Below, in pieces: positions 27,421 through 38,922 of a DNA stretch of 64,000 bases (the first letter of the stretch is position 1; every line of letters starts with the position of its first letter). This DNA comes from Ceratotherium simum simum. Taxonomy: Eukaryota > Chordata > Mammalia > Perissodactyla > Rhinocerotidae. A program made the translations under genes and the position numbers. The stretch covers positions 3,427,451 through 3,491,450 of the forward strand of contig NW_004454225.1 in the NCBI RefSeq assembly GCF_000283155.1, given 5' to 3'. Under the pieces are notes generated by a model. The model had not been told where the DNA came from and made no database searches. It worked only from the letters and a program-made list of their open reading frames with translations.

Positions 27421-30400
27421 TTTTAATCTGGGACAGCTGGTTGGCCCTCAGGCTCCATTTTGAAGATGGGGAGACAAGCCCAGAGAGATGCCACCAGCTT
27501 CTAAAGGGAAGAGCTGTGCAGGGGCCATGGTTGCTGAGACAGAGGGAGGTAAGGGGTCCCGTCCTTCCTCCCTGTCCTCCCCAGCTGGGCCTCCCCACCC
27601 CCACCCGGGGCCCAGAGCCCAGGGCAACGGGACAGGAAGTGAAAGGTGCCTGCAGGAAGCCCCAGGAGGAACTGAGACTTCAGCCAGGCCCGCCCCCACC
27701 TGCCAGGGCCCTGGGGACCTCGGGGAAACCAGACCCTCTTTCAGGAAAAACTGGCCAGAAACACAGGCTAGGGGGAAGGGGGTGGGGAGCTGCTTCCCTG
27801 GGTTCCTACCCCAACAAGCAGTTCTTCCAGAGTCTATCTTGGCTCCCTCTTACTGCAAAAAGAGACCAGCTGGGGAGAGAAATCTTTGAGTAGTGATGAA
27901 GACAAGGAAAGCCTGGAATCGACCCCTGGAGGTGGTCACTCCCAAGGAGGGCACCTGGGCCAATGACCTTCTAGACAGGCGCCTGGGGCAGGGGCAGGAG
28001 CCTAGGTCCAGCCCAGCTCCATCACTGCTTATCTTGGGCCAGATCCCTTCACCTCTCTGGGCCTCTTTCTTCCTATCTGCAAAATGGGCCATATAATCCC
28101 TGCCCGTGGACGTGAAGTGGTCCAGATTTTCAGAAAAGCAATTCGACCAACAGGGACCTTAAAAAAGTTCAAGGCCTCTGGTTGCAGTGACTCTCCTTCT
28201 GGGAAACAGAGACTCAGACAAAGCTTTATGTACAAGGAGGCCCTCCTGCCTCAGTTACAGTAGTAAAAACCCCAAATAACCAAGTGCTCAGGTGGAACAC
28301 TTTACAAATGCCGAAAACTTTGTTTGTGAAGTGTTTGAAAACAAGAGAAGACTCACCAAATGCGATGGTCAAGAGCTGGCTTTATCTGTATAGAATGATT
28401 ACAATTCTGTAGGAGAACCCACCCCTCAGGGGCCTGGCTTCACTGGATTATGGGTCATTTCTCCATAGACTCCACCCTGGATTACTGTCCAGAACTTTCC
28501 AAAGTGTCTACAAATAAAAAATGCTTTTTAAAAGCAAACACAAACACCCACGTCCCTCCTCCAAGTGCTGTCATGAAGATCAAACGCAGTGACCTCATGA
28601 AGGCTCCTTGGAAAGCAACACCTAGGACAGAAGGCTGGCGACTAGAGGTCCCTTGGAGGTGGGGCCCTTTTCTGGGCTGGGGGAGACTGACCCCCTCCTT
28701 GCCCACCTCTCCCTGGGCCTCTGCTCCTGGTTCTTCCCCAAGGAACTTTCCTTCTATTATTTGCTGGATGACAACGATGCCAAGTCTCCTCCCTCTCTGG
28801 GCCTCAGTTTCCTCATCTGTAAAATGGGGAAGTGAGGGTTCCCTAAGTTTCTTTCCAGTCCTTCTCCTCTGAGGGCCATAGGCCGGGAGGAGAACTTTGT
28901 ATCCAACCCCCATTTTTCAGAAAAGGAAACTGAGACCAGAGGGGAAGCTGCATACCAGCCAGAGGTTCAGCCGGGACCCAGTGGTGCCAGAGCTTTGCAT
29001 GTCTGGGCCCCAGAGGGGTTTCACCCACTTGTTTTGCCTCCAGGGCCCAGCCGCCCCTGGCTGTGGTGGAAAAGGTGGAGTGGGAGATAAGGGTGGCTGG
29101 GAACAGCTCATACTCCCCCAACCCTTAGATGGAGGGGAGTGGATGGCTGGGCCCTTTCTGGGCCTGCCCCCCACCTTCCTGCCTACTGCCTGCCACCTGA
29201 CCTCACTCCAGCCACCTGGCAGCCTGGGGGGAGGGGCATCTGAGATGGGCTCAGGGAGGGAACAGCTAGGAAGAGACCTCGATGTGAGTGTCCAGATCTT
29301 GGGGGCTCCAAAGCTGCTGGCCGCTGTCTTCTGAGTTGGGAAAGGGGTGGACAGGAAGGGCAGGTGTCTGCCAGGCAGCTCTGATGGGCAGGTCAGGAAA
29401 GGGTAGGCAGAAAGCATCTCATGCATGGAACAGAACGTGTCCAAGGCCCTACAGTGGGAGAAAATGGTACCCAGAACTCCATCTTCTGACTCCCAGTCCA
29501 GTGCTCCTTCCAAGGGTGCTAAGCCGTGACAAGTTCCAAGGACACTGTCCAGGGCAGAGTCCAGGTCAGGAGGTTTTAACCCTGTGTCGGAGAGCCAGCA
29601 GGAGAGGAAGCAGCTGACCAAGTGTACAGTGTGGTCCAGTACTGAAAGAGAAGGTCTTCACTCCAGGCCCCAAACAAGGGACACTGCTGTCAGAGGAGTA
29701 GTTCCACTGGGATGGTGGGTGACTCCAGGGGCTGGCACAGTACGGCCAAGTGGCCCCAGCACTCAGAGCCTAGTGCTTGAGGAGGGCAGGCCACAGAGAG
29801 AAGGGAGCTCAAGGGACATCAGGTCCAGCTGGTTCAAGGCCACAGGCCTGCCCTGGCCTCTGTACAAAGGAGCCTCCTGTAGGTCCTGAGCCCTGCCCTG
29901 CGTACAGCTGAGTGTGCCTTGGAGGCAACTGGGACCCCAGTGATCTCTGAGGGAGATGTCTGCCAGTGTGCCTTCAGCATGAGCTTGCAGTCCAGCCCCA
30001 GAGGCTGTAGACTTCCTCCCAAGTGTAAGCCTTGGGCTCTGGAAGCTGCCTCCAGGGAGAAAATGGCATCATAGGTCCTAGCAGATTGGGCCAAGCTCAA
30101 GGTTGACCCTAGGGTACAGATACACAAGAATCAGCACAATCTAGGCTATTTCTAAAAATCATCTTGTACTAAATCCCAAAGCAAACCTGTCAGTTGGTTA
30201 CTCATTGCTGCCATTTGCATCAGGTTAAAAGCAGAACAGCTCAGAGAGCAAGTATTAAAAAAAATATAACACCTAGCTACAAATTAAGCATCCTATATCA
30301 CTTGGTCCTTTACCTAGATTCATTCTGGCTTAATGGTGGCTTTCCCACTCTAAAAGGAAAACCTGCTACTCAAAGTGCCTTAACCACTCAAAAACACAGG

Positions 30401-30625
30401 AGCTCAGCCACAACCTTCGAGGGCTGCCAAAAATGGTATGGTTTTAAGCCAAATGCTAACGTGCCATATGATGCTATGCCAGCTGAACCCTGTGGTCTGT
30501 GGTGTCTGTGGTTCTGCAGGGTTAGTGAAGGAGCAGCCTGGCTCCCAGAAAATGGGCAGGTGGGTGCTGGTGTGAATAGCCAAATTCACAGGGAGAGCAA
30601 GGGCCACCTCCTGCCCCCTCCATCG
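27400..30625 (-). other. TNFRSF13C: Presumed long 3' UTR of TNFRSF13C
   Basis: No minus-strand AATAAA was seen from the stop codon down to about 26.5 kb; the variant ATTAAA occurs at 27427-27422, 3.2 kb downstream, and CATAAA at 28230-28225. A 3' UTR of about 3 kb is also what I recall for the human gene, where MIR378I lies within it. The extent is inference. Confidence 0.4.
29431..29508 (-). ncRNA. MIR378I: MIR378I-like sequence in TNFRSF13C 3' flank
   Basis: Minus-strand sequence GGAGCACTGGACTGGGAGTC (from 29507) and its continuation AGAAGATGGAGTTCTGGG align closely to human pre-miR-378i as I remember it, and the position downstream of the TNFRSF13C stop matches. The mature-like 21-mer is at about 29502-29482, with one or two differences from the human mature sequence outside the seed ACTGGAC core. 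By eye the stem is weak and the sequence resembles part of an old MIR SINE, so expression and processing are unproven. Confidence 0.5.
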
Positions 30626-32051
30626 CTACTGTTGTTCAGGGCCAGCCGTCTTGGTGGTCACCAGCTCAGTGGAGCCCAGCTCTGTGGCTGGCACAGGGAC
30701 ACTGTGGGCAGGTGGGGTGGCATCTGGGTCTTCTCTGGGTGGAGGCCAGACGGGAGTTTTGGCATCAAGCAGTCCAGGGGAGACGATGATGACATTGTCC
30801 AGGGCCTCTAGTGGAGGGGAATGCAGGGTCAGGATTGGGTCACAGCCCTCCCCTATCTCTGCTCTGGAAGCCTCTCTGGAGGGACAGCCCTCTGACTGAG
30901 AGATAGGTCGATGAAGCCCCACTGCAGGGGTGGGGAGGGGTGGCACATGATTGGCCCTCAGGACAGGAAGTGCTGAGAGCGCAAAATGGGGTGTGCTGAC
31001 GGAAAGGAAAGGAAGTGTGGGAACCAGTATGGCCATCCCAGAGAGGGCAGGACAGACCCCTCCTCAGACCTGGCTCCCCAGCCTGTGCCCCTTCCTCAGA
31101 GGGGTCTGGGAGGCCACAGCTGTGGCCCTCGCTTGGACGGGCAGGACTGTCCCCCTGCTCAGCCTGGGATCCTCAGAGCTCGCGCTTTCCCCCCTCCGTC
31201 TGCCTCGCCCCTAGAGCCCTGACTCCCCCTTCAGAGCCCCCCACCCCTTTCACACTGCCCCAATCCCCAAGGCCATGTCTCCCCTGCCTGCCCCATCCCT
31301 ACTCGGTGTGACCCTCTCGGTTCCCCCAGACACGGACTCACCGTCCTGGTCTCCGTCCGGGGCCTCGGGGGCAGCCACCCCGCCGAGCCGCCGCCTCCGC
31401 CACCGCCAGCTCACCAGGCCCACCAGCACCAGGGCCAGCGCCAGCCCCAGCCCCGCGGGGGCGCCGAAGAGTAGCGCGGGGAGCGGCAGCGTGGCCTCGG
31501 CCTCGGCGACCCCCGCGCCCACCGACTCCTCCGGCTGCAGAGCCGTGCCAGGCGCCAGGCTGCTCCCCGCGGCTGCTGGAGGGGACGGGGAGGGAGGGCA
31601 GGGGGCGGAGAGGAGGGACGGCCGGAGAGGGGGAGGGTCGGAGGGAGGCGAGGCTGGGCCAGGAGGGGAGGGACAGCCGGGCGGGGCGGACAAGGGGAGG
31701 AGGAGAGAGGGGACGGTGAGGGCCGCTCGGCGATGGCTGGTCCCCATCGGCCCTCTGCCCACAGCGCCCCGTCAACCTGTCGTCTCCTCCCCCCGTCCTG
31801 GGCCAGGTGGGGACTGTGCCTGCGGCCCCGGCAGGGTGGGAGCCTCCGTGGCAGGACCCTCCTCCCCTGCCCAGCGCTGCCTGCGGTCCGGCCGTCAGAG
31901 CGGGTCGACTCTTACCCGGTCTAGGCTCGGGCGTCCGGAGGAGCCTGCAGGCCACGCAGTTGCGGACCAGCGGGTCGAAGCACTCGGCCTGGACGCACTG
32001 CGTGGGCGCCGACCCGTCCCTGCCCTTGAGGCTCCTCGCCCCTCGCCTCAT
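30626..32051 (-). CDS. TNFRSF13C: BAFF receptor (TNF receptor superfamily member 13C), complete coding region
   Basis: Three minus-strand coding exons: 32051-31916 (ATG at 32051), 31575-31342 and 30807-30626 (TAG at 30628-30626), total 552 bases, 183 residues; human has 184. Exon 1 carries the small cysteine-rich ligand domain with C19, C24, C32 and C35 and the BAFF-contact DxL motif as D26-P27-L28. Exon 2 ends the stalk and holds a hydrophobic membrane segment (about residues 76-101, followed by a basic WRWRRRRL stop-transfer). Exon 3 is the cytoplasmic tail with the TRAF3-binding PVPAT at 161-165 and the C-terminus TKTAGPEQQ. It lacks a signal peptide, as a type III membrane protein should. 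On B cells it binds BAFF and drives survival through non-canonical NF-kB. The exon 2 acceptor is a CAGCAG tandem, so one-codon variation is possible. All key residues are intact. Confidence 0.97.
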
Positions 32052-32170
32052 GCTGCTGATGGCGCGCACACCAGGCGGGGACTGAGTCTGGCCTCCCTGC
32101 CCCGGGAGGAAACCGGGAGGGGCCACCGCCCACTCCGCCCCGCCCCGCCCTCCTGCCTGCTGGGGTGGGA
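31320..32170. promoter_or_regulatory. CpG island over TNFRSF13C exons 1-2 and promoter
   Basis: CpG-dense sequence covers both 5' coding exons. Just upstream of the start codon (32,130-32,157) is a run of overlapping GC boxes (CCGCCCCGCCCCGCCC), a TATA-less promoter layout. Plus-strand frames across this island are antisense shadows. Confidence 0.65.
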
Positions 32171-35100
32171 CCGGCCGCTTGGGTGGGACCACTCTCAGCC
32201 AGGCCCCAGGGCCCTGCACCCCAGACCTTCTCTTTCTACCTGTGGTTCCTCCATTCAACCACTCAACCATCACCCCAGACACCCACTGGGCGGGCCCTCT
32301 GCTGGGCACCGGGACAGGTCTGGAGCTCAGCCCAGGGCTTGCTTGTGGGCAGCAGAGGATGGGCCCCCTAGACCTCTGGGTGGCTTTCTCTGTCCTGCAC
32401 CCCAAAGTCAGACCATAAACCCAGGTGATCCCCACCAGCCATCTCCCCTGACCTGCCTCCTCCTCTGGGGAGCCCTCCCACCCTTCCCAGGCAGAGCTGG
32501 TTCAGTTCATCAAACCTGTCCTGAGTGCCCACACTGTACCAGGCCCCGAGGGACTCCCACACTGCTGGTGGTTAGGGGGAGACTACGCCTCACAGCAACG
32601 GCGTGGTGCAGTTCATCACCGTGGAGGGGACAGGAAGGCTTTGTGGAGGAAAGGAGGAGGTGTTTGCAGGTGGAGTGAGGTCTAGGGGACCATGATAGGG
32701 GAGGGGCCCAGTGTGAGCAGAGGCCTTGAGGCCCAAATACAAAGGCCACGGAGTGCTGGGCCTGGAGGGCTGGGCTGGGCTGGGGCCTTGACTGAGGGTT
32801 AAGGAGCTCAGACTGTGGCCTGAAGGCACAGCAGGGAGTGTCACAGTCAGAGCTGCGTGTTAGCCAGGAACCTCTGGCTGGAGAAGAGGGCACAGATGAG
32901 GTAGGGGGAGGGCAGCCGAGGGTCCAGGGACAGCTCAGTCCCCAGATCGGAAGCAGGAAGAGACTCAGATCAACAGATGAGCAGACAGACAGACAGAGGC
33001 CCAGGAGGTGGCCCGCCCACCTCGACTCCTTCTTCCCAGGGCTGTGTGTGTCCTGGCCTGTTCACCTCTGTCTCACTGAGGCCCCTCCTGTCTGTCTCTA
33101 CTGCCCAGCCTTTGGGCTCCCCCACCTGTCTCTCACCTGTCTCTCTCAGGCACACACACAAGCCCCCTCGGCTTCCTTGACATCTGCTGCCCTCTCCTTG
33201 GGGGCAGAGGCTGGCAGAGAGCCTCAGCATGGAGCCTCAGCAGGAGGGCATCGCGGTGGTCCTGCCAGACCCCTAAATACTCAGGGCTGGGGGCCACAGA
33301 GGAAGGAGTAACTGTCCAGGGGGTGGGGAGGGGCTTGGGGGCAGGAGTAGATCTTAGCAGCTGCAAGGAGGAGGGAACCCTTTCAGGCAGAGGGACAAGG
33401 GCAAAGGCAGGGAGAGGGGACAGGGGAAGCCTTCTCTGGGGATAGGCACGGCCCTGCCTAGGGATGCTGTGAAGGGAGGGAGGGACCCTGAGCCTGCCGA
33501 TAGGCCAGGCCAGGCCTCGAGCCACAGGCCTGGGCAGTGAGGAGCCCCAGGAGGCATTTGAGTGGGAAGAGATCCTCTGAGTTCTGCTTTAGAAGGTCTC
33601 ACTCTCTGGCTGCTGCGGAGTTGGCAACTGGACAGGGTGAGGGAGCACCAAGGAGGCTGCTCCATGGTCCAGGGCTGAACGATCTGATCTAGCAATTGTT
33701 TAGGAGGAAAGAGTGACGCTGTGGAGTGACGGGGCAAGGCTGGTCCCAGGTTTCTGGTTCAGGGGTCCCCAAGGGCTCTCACAGATCTTGAGGAGCCCTG
33801 GCCCACTGCCTCTTCATCCCCTGCCCACGGGCCAACAACTCCGTGGCAGGAAGGTGTAGGCGGTGGGGCAGCTGCAAAGGAGAAGCGGGTGTGGGGTGGT
33901 GGGTGTGGGTGCGAGTGTGGGTGTGTGATGAGGGTGTAAGGGAGCCAGGAGCCTGGAGAGGAGCTAGGGCAGAGCAGGTCCTCCTATGGGGTGAAGAGTG
34001 GGGCAAGGCTGAAAGACCGGGCGCCAATCCCCACCCCATCATTATTGGTGCTGCTGTTACCTGCTCCCCTCAGGACTGTAGAGCCCTTACTACCCATCGG
34101 GCATCTCATCCAACCCTTGTGCCAGACATTCAGGCTGAGGCTTGTAAGACCCAGGAGCAGGGAGAGGGTGGGCCAGTGGGGACAGGTCTGGGGTCATTTC
34201 TGTGAGCCACCTCTGCATGGGCTGCACCGGGCCTGACTCCCGTGGCAGAGCAGAGGAGGTGGCCCTCAGGGCCCCGAGCCGAGCCCGAGGGGGACCTTGG
34301 CACAGGCCGCACAGGCCACCTTGAGGGAGAAGCGGAGTTATGCATTTGACAGGAGTGTTCACTGGGCCGCCCTGTGTGCCTGCACCGGAAGGTGCCAAGG
34401 ACAGAGCAGGCCATAGCGAAAGGCCTGTGGGATTTGTATTGGTGGCATGTGCAGGTGCCTGACCCCAGACAAACCTTTTCACTCATGCCTACTAAATGGG
34501 GAAGGTGGGGAGGCCTCGAATCTCTGCTTGGACGACTTAGCAGTTAAGAAATTTCATCATCAGACCAATGTGGTCAATGCTAGGTTATTCCTCAATGCAT
34601 TCTTTTTTTTTTTTTAAATAGCTCTTAAGTCTATTAATTTCTTAATTCATCTTCTGCATCACTTTTTGACTATGACTATGACAACAGAGAGGAGTTCACG
34701 TTTCTAAAACCAATGTGACTCTTGCAAATTTTCCTTCTTTTAATAGTTTTTACTTTAAATAATTGGATATCATCACCTTAATGTATTCTTGAGTACAAAA
34801 TAAGGGACTTTGTTGCTGAAAAACCCTTCTAATTGAATTTGTCTCTTAGTGTTCTGAAGTTTTCATTCACTGATGAATTTTTTTAAAAAGATGATTAATT
34901 TGGGGTCTGTCAGGGAAAAGGGAGTCTCCCATGATCTTTGTCTCCCAAATTGCCCCCAAAACACCCTCACAACAGTTCTGACACAGATACCATTATGAAG
35001 TCCACTTTTCAGATGGGGAAACAGGGGCTCTGAGGGGCCAAGGGATGACCCAGCACATACAAGGGGCCTGGAAAGGGTCTGTGAAGCGTGGTCTGTGCCC

Positions 35101-35395
35101 TTCATGCCTCAGGGACAGGGTGGGGAAGTGAGGAAACTCTGGGCCTCTTGGACAAGCTTGGTGTCATGGGGGGCAGTTCCTGGGGGCAGAGAGGCCCAGC
35201 CCCCCAGATTTGGATGTGAAAGTGCTCTGAGACCTGGGATGTACTCTGTACTTAAAAATTAGCTTTATTTGTAATTCTGTGAGTAATACCTGAACACGAA
35301 AAAACCCTCAAACAATACAGAAGTCTATGAGTAAGAAGGGGCATTTCCCTGCCATCCCCAGAGGGAAACTGTTCTCTCTTTAGAGTCTTCCATTC

Positions 35396-35924
35396 TGAGA
35401 CAGCAACCAGCCTAACGAGATAGGGTCATTGGTGAAGTCGAAGTCGCAAGGCCCCTGGCCTCACAAGATAAGGCCCCTAACCAATGGGCAAGCTAGGAGA
35501 ATCAGATTGAGCCCACCGACATCCACATTCCGCAGCCTCGGGATTCTGGGGCTTACGCATGCGCCCTAGCACCCAGGAGTTGTCTGAGGTGACCCTAGTC
35601 CCAGTAGCATAGTAAAAATCACCAGGGGTGAAGAGCTGGCATGCTAACGATACATGCGACATGTGAAGTAGCATGCTGCGTGACAGCACAGGCGCAAGCA
35701 CCCCACCTCTACGAGCCATGATGGAAGACACATCCCCTGCCCCAGCCTGATGAACCCCCGCAGGATGGCTATTTGGGGAGCCACTCACTTCTCTCTCTCT
35801 CCCTTCTTTTTGTGATTGGCTCCCTTGTGCACAAGATAATAAATTGTCTATCTTCTCACTCTTGCTCCTTGTCTCTCTTGATTTCTATCCCGCGGGACAG
35901 CAAGAACCCAGGGCACTGGTAACA
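35396..35924 (+). mobile_element. Solo LTR of an endogenous retrovirus
   Basis: A 529-bp unit begins TGAGACAGC and ends GGTAACA, i.e. has the TG...CA termini of an LTR, and is flanked by the 4-bp direct repeat ATTC at 35392-35395 and 35925-35928. An AATAAA poly(A) signal at 35838-35843, followed by CT-rich sequence, marks the R/U5 side. There is no internal retroviral sequence next to it, so recombination between two LTRs has left a single copy. A 4-bp duplication suggests class I (gammaretrovirus-like). I cannot name the family. Confidence 0.75.
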
Positions 35925-36425
35925 ATTCCAGCCTTGCTTTGTGGTTTAAATTCTCATGTATGTGCATGTAGAAACCAGGCTTTGTGTTTCTTAAAGGGGG
36001 CCCCACCGTGTGAACTGTTCTCTTGGTCTTCCCCATCCCCCTCAGCCAGGTGGGCCGGGGCAGAGGGCCTGAGTGCCTCGTGTTGGCTCCCTCCATCTTA
36101 CTTTGTCACAGTGGCCTGATCCCCAGAGTAGATTCTCTTTGCCTTTCTCGTGTATTTAGCTCTGACAAACAGGACACTGGGAGAAAGCACCCATCACAGG
36201 GGATAGCGGGAAGGATGAGATGTTGGGCCTCTGGACACTGGGAGAAGGGCAGGAGAGGCAGGGGGATCAGTATGAAGTCCTGGGGAGGCCAGAGAGACCC
36301 CGGCCCCCCTCCCCTTGAACCCAACCGTGCAAGGGCAGGTCATGCCCTTCCATGAAGCAGTTACAGAACCCACGCCCAGGTTTTCACAGGCCCAAGCTGC
36401 CCATCCTCAAGCCCCCATCCTCCCT

Positions 36426-36479
36426 ACACACACACACACAAATACACACATGCGCGCGCGCGCACACACACACACACAA
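36426..36479. repeat. (CA)n/(CG)n simple repeat
   Basis: Alternating CA units with an internal TGCGCGCGCGCG block; purine-pyrimidine alternation over about 50 bases, a possible Z-DNA former and probable length polymorphism. Confidence 0.9.
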
Positions 36480-38709
36480 TCCAGCACTGTGGGGGTTCCT
36501 GGCCAGGGCAGCCCCAGCAGTCCTCTCAGCCCAGCCATGGGATGGGGGATGGTGCCCTCTACGTGAGGTCAGAAAGGAGACCCCGGCCCCTTAACATCTC
36601 AGCTACAGGGAGTGGAGGCCCCACCTGGGGGCCAGGCCTGCAGGTGTGGAAGGTGGAAGGCTGTGAGGCCTGGGTGGGGAGAGAGAGGAGCAGGGAGCCT
36701 CCCCAGGGACTGCCCCTCCCTCAGGCTTCATTCAGGGCGCCACCCAGGAGGAACAAGGAGCCCTCGGGCTCTGGGCCTCCTGCAGGCTTTTGGCTGTGTG
36801 TGAATGCACAGACACTTGCATTCATTCTCCAAATACTTACTGAGACCTACTATGCACCAGGCACTGTTCTAGGTTCTGGGGAGACAGAGGAACCACAGAG
36901 ACAAAACCCAAATGGAGACAAAACCCAAACAGTGAAACCACACCATAGGTGAGGAGGTGAGAAGTGCTGGGGAGGAAAAATTCTGGAGGGAAGGGTAGCA
37001 GGGAGGGCCAGAGTCAAGGAAGGCCTGGGGAGACCTCGGAGGTGAGAGTGATCCCTGAGGACATCTTGGGAGGAGCAGACGAGGCCCAGGGAACCACACA
37101 GCACCAGGAAAATGGCAGCACGCAGTACTGACCCTCACCACCTGCGGGGCCCTGTGCCCTGGCACGCGCCCGCACCCCTTGCTTCAACCCTGTGGGGCAG
37201 GTGGCATGGCGATTCCTCCTTTACAAAGAGGAAAGCAAGCTCAGAAGGATAAGAGATGAGCCAGGCAGCCTTGCGGGCCCTGAGCTCTCCCACCACTGCT
37301 CCCAGGGTACCCACATCTGCGGGGTCCTCTCCCTATCAGCAGATGGGGGGTGTGGTTAGGCCCAGCCCTTGAGGAGCCAGTGGCTGAGCAAAGTAGAGGA
37401 GGACCAAGTGCTGAGTGACCCCTCTGGGCCTGGCCTTGAGGGCCATTATGCAGTCAGACCGAGCATCTTCCAAATGTTAGCTCCCAGGGCCCCCCAAATG
37501 CCTTTGGCATTCCCCCTGACATAAGAGGGTGGCCCCAAGGAAGGCTGCCCCCTGTCCAGGTCAGGGGCCCTGGGGACTGAATGCCCACCCCCTCTCCCTC
37601 CCAGAGCTGGTCCTCAGTAGCCCCCATCCATAGGGTCACACTCAGGCGGGGCTCACAGATTTGGGGGGTGCAGGGCCTGGCAGCCCACCACACTGTCTCC
37701 CTCGGCCTCTCCTCCTCCACCCCTCGCGTCTCCAAGTGTCTGTGAGAAGTCCTTTCACAATGATTCTCTGCCTGTACCCTTAGGGCCCCAGGGGAGACTG
37801 AGGGGAGGGGGTTAAGCCGGCAGGTGCCTTGTGGAAAGGGTCCCTTTGTGCGGGGGTCCCACCAGGGAGGCGGCCCAGCACCAAGTGTATGTGGGGAGGG
37901 GCAGGGCTTTATCTCAATAACTCCCAGCACTCATCAGCCCACGACACCCCTGGGTACAACCAGCCAACGCTCGGGGCCACTGTCTGGAGGGCTCACATGG
38001 GGCAGGTGTGGTGTCAGGCTCTTTGGTTTCCCTGAGCCTCACAAGAATCCCAAGAGGCCGTGGAGCTCAGGGACAGGAAGAGCTGCCCCAGGTCACACTG
38101 CAGGTTGGCTGCAGACCCCAAGTCAGTGGGACTCAAAGGTCGGGTCCTTTCCCACTGCATCACTTCCCCTCTGGGGCCAGGCTGCCCTGCGTAGCCCCAG
38201 CCCCAGGCTGCCCCTGCCTCTGCTCGCTGAGGGGTGAAGGAGACACAGGTGCCCTGCTGCAGATCCCCCTTCTCACCAGGGACGCCTGGCCTCCTTGGCA
38301 CGGGTGGGAAATACCATCAGGTGGGGGCCAGAACACTTGGGCCTGGGCTGCCTCCTACGGAGAACGGAGAACGTGAGCTCCCTGGGGCTGGGCCAAGGCT
38401 GCCCACAACCAGGTGGCCTGAGGGGACAAAAGAAGCTACGAGTCTGAATAAGCCCTGCCCCTCTCAGAGCCTCATCCATACAGTGGGGGGCCCACCCCCC
38501 ACTCCTTCCTCTGTGCTCTCAGAGAGCACGGACCCGCAGCTTCCAGGTCCAGCTGAAGGGCATCTCTTCCAGGGGTCTTAGGCTGCCCACCCACTCATAC
38601 CTGCAGTCCTCCCTCAGTAACTGCCTCCGATGTGACCATCCTGTGAGCGGGGCCAGCCTGAGAGGTCTTACATTTGGTTAAAGGTTTATGTTTAAAATAA
38701 TGGCTTCTC

Positions 38710-38922
38710 GGGGCCGGCCCTGTGGCTTAGCGGTTAAGTGCGCGCGCTCCGCCGCTGGCAGCCCGGGTTCGGATCCCGGGTGTGCACCTACGCACCGCTT
38801 CTCCGGCCACACTGAGGCCGTGTCCCACATACAGCAACTAGAAGGCTGTGCAACTATGACATACAACTATCTACTGGGGCTTTGGGGGAAAAAAATAAAT
38901 AAATAAAAATTAAAAATAAAAT
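38710..38922 (+). mobile_element. ERE SINE, short form
   Basis: Forward copy whose 3' part ends in an (AAAT)-rich tail just after the TACTGGGGCTTTGGGG block, so it lacks the downstream GTTAGCTCAGGGC module seen in other copies. A perfect 16-bp duplication AAAATAATGGCTTCTC lies at 38694-38709 and 38923-38938, suggesting a young insertion. Confidence 0.94.

Noticed and set aside
31275..32678. 467-codon plus-strand ORF over TNFRSF13C
   Set aside because: It is antisense to three-exon TNFRSF13C coding sequence in a CpG island; the composition is arginine/proline/glycine-rich shadow coding with no recognisable domain.
35477..35788. Coding remnant in the LTR (103-codon minus ORF)
   Set aside because: The interval is an LTR; the frame has no retroviral protein similarity that I can see.
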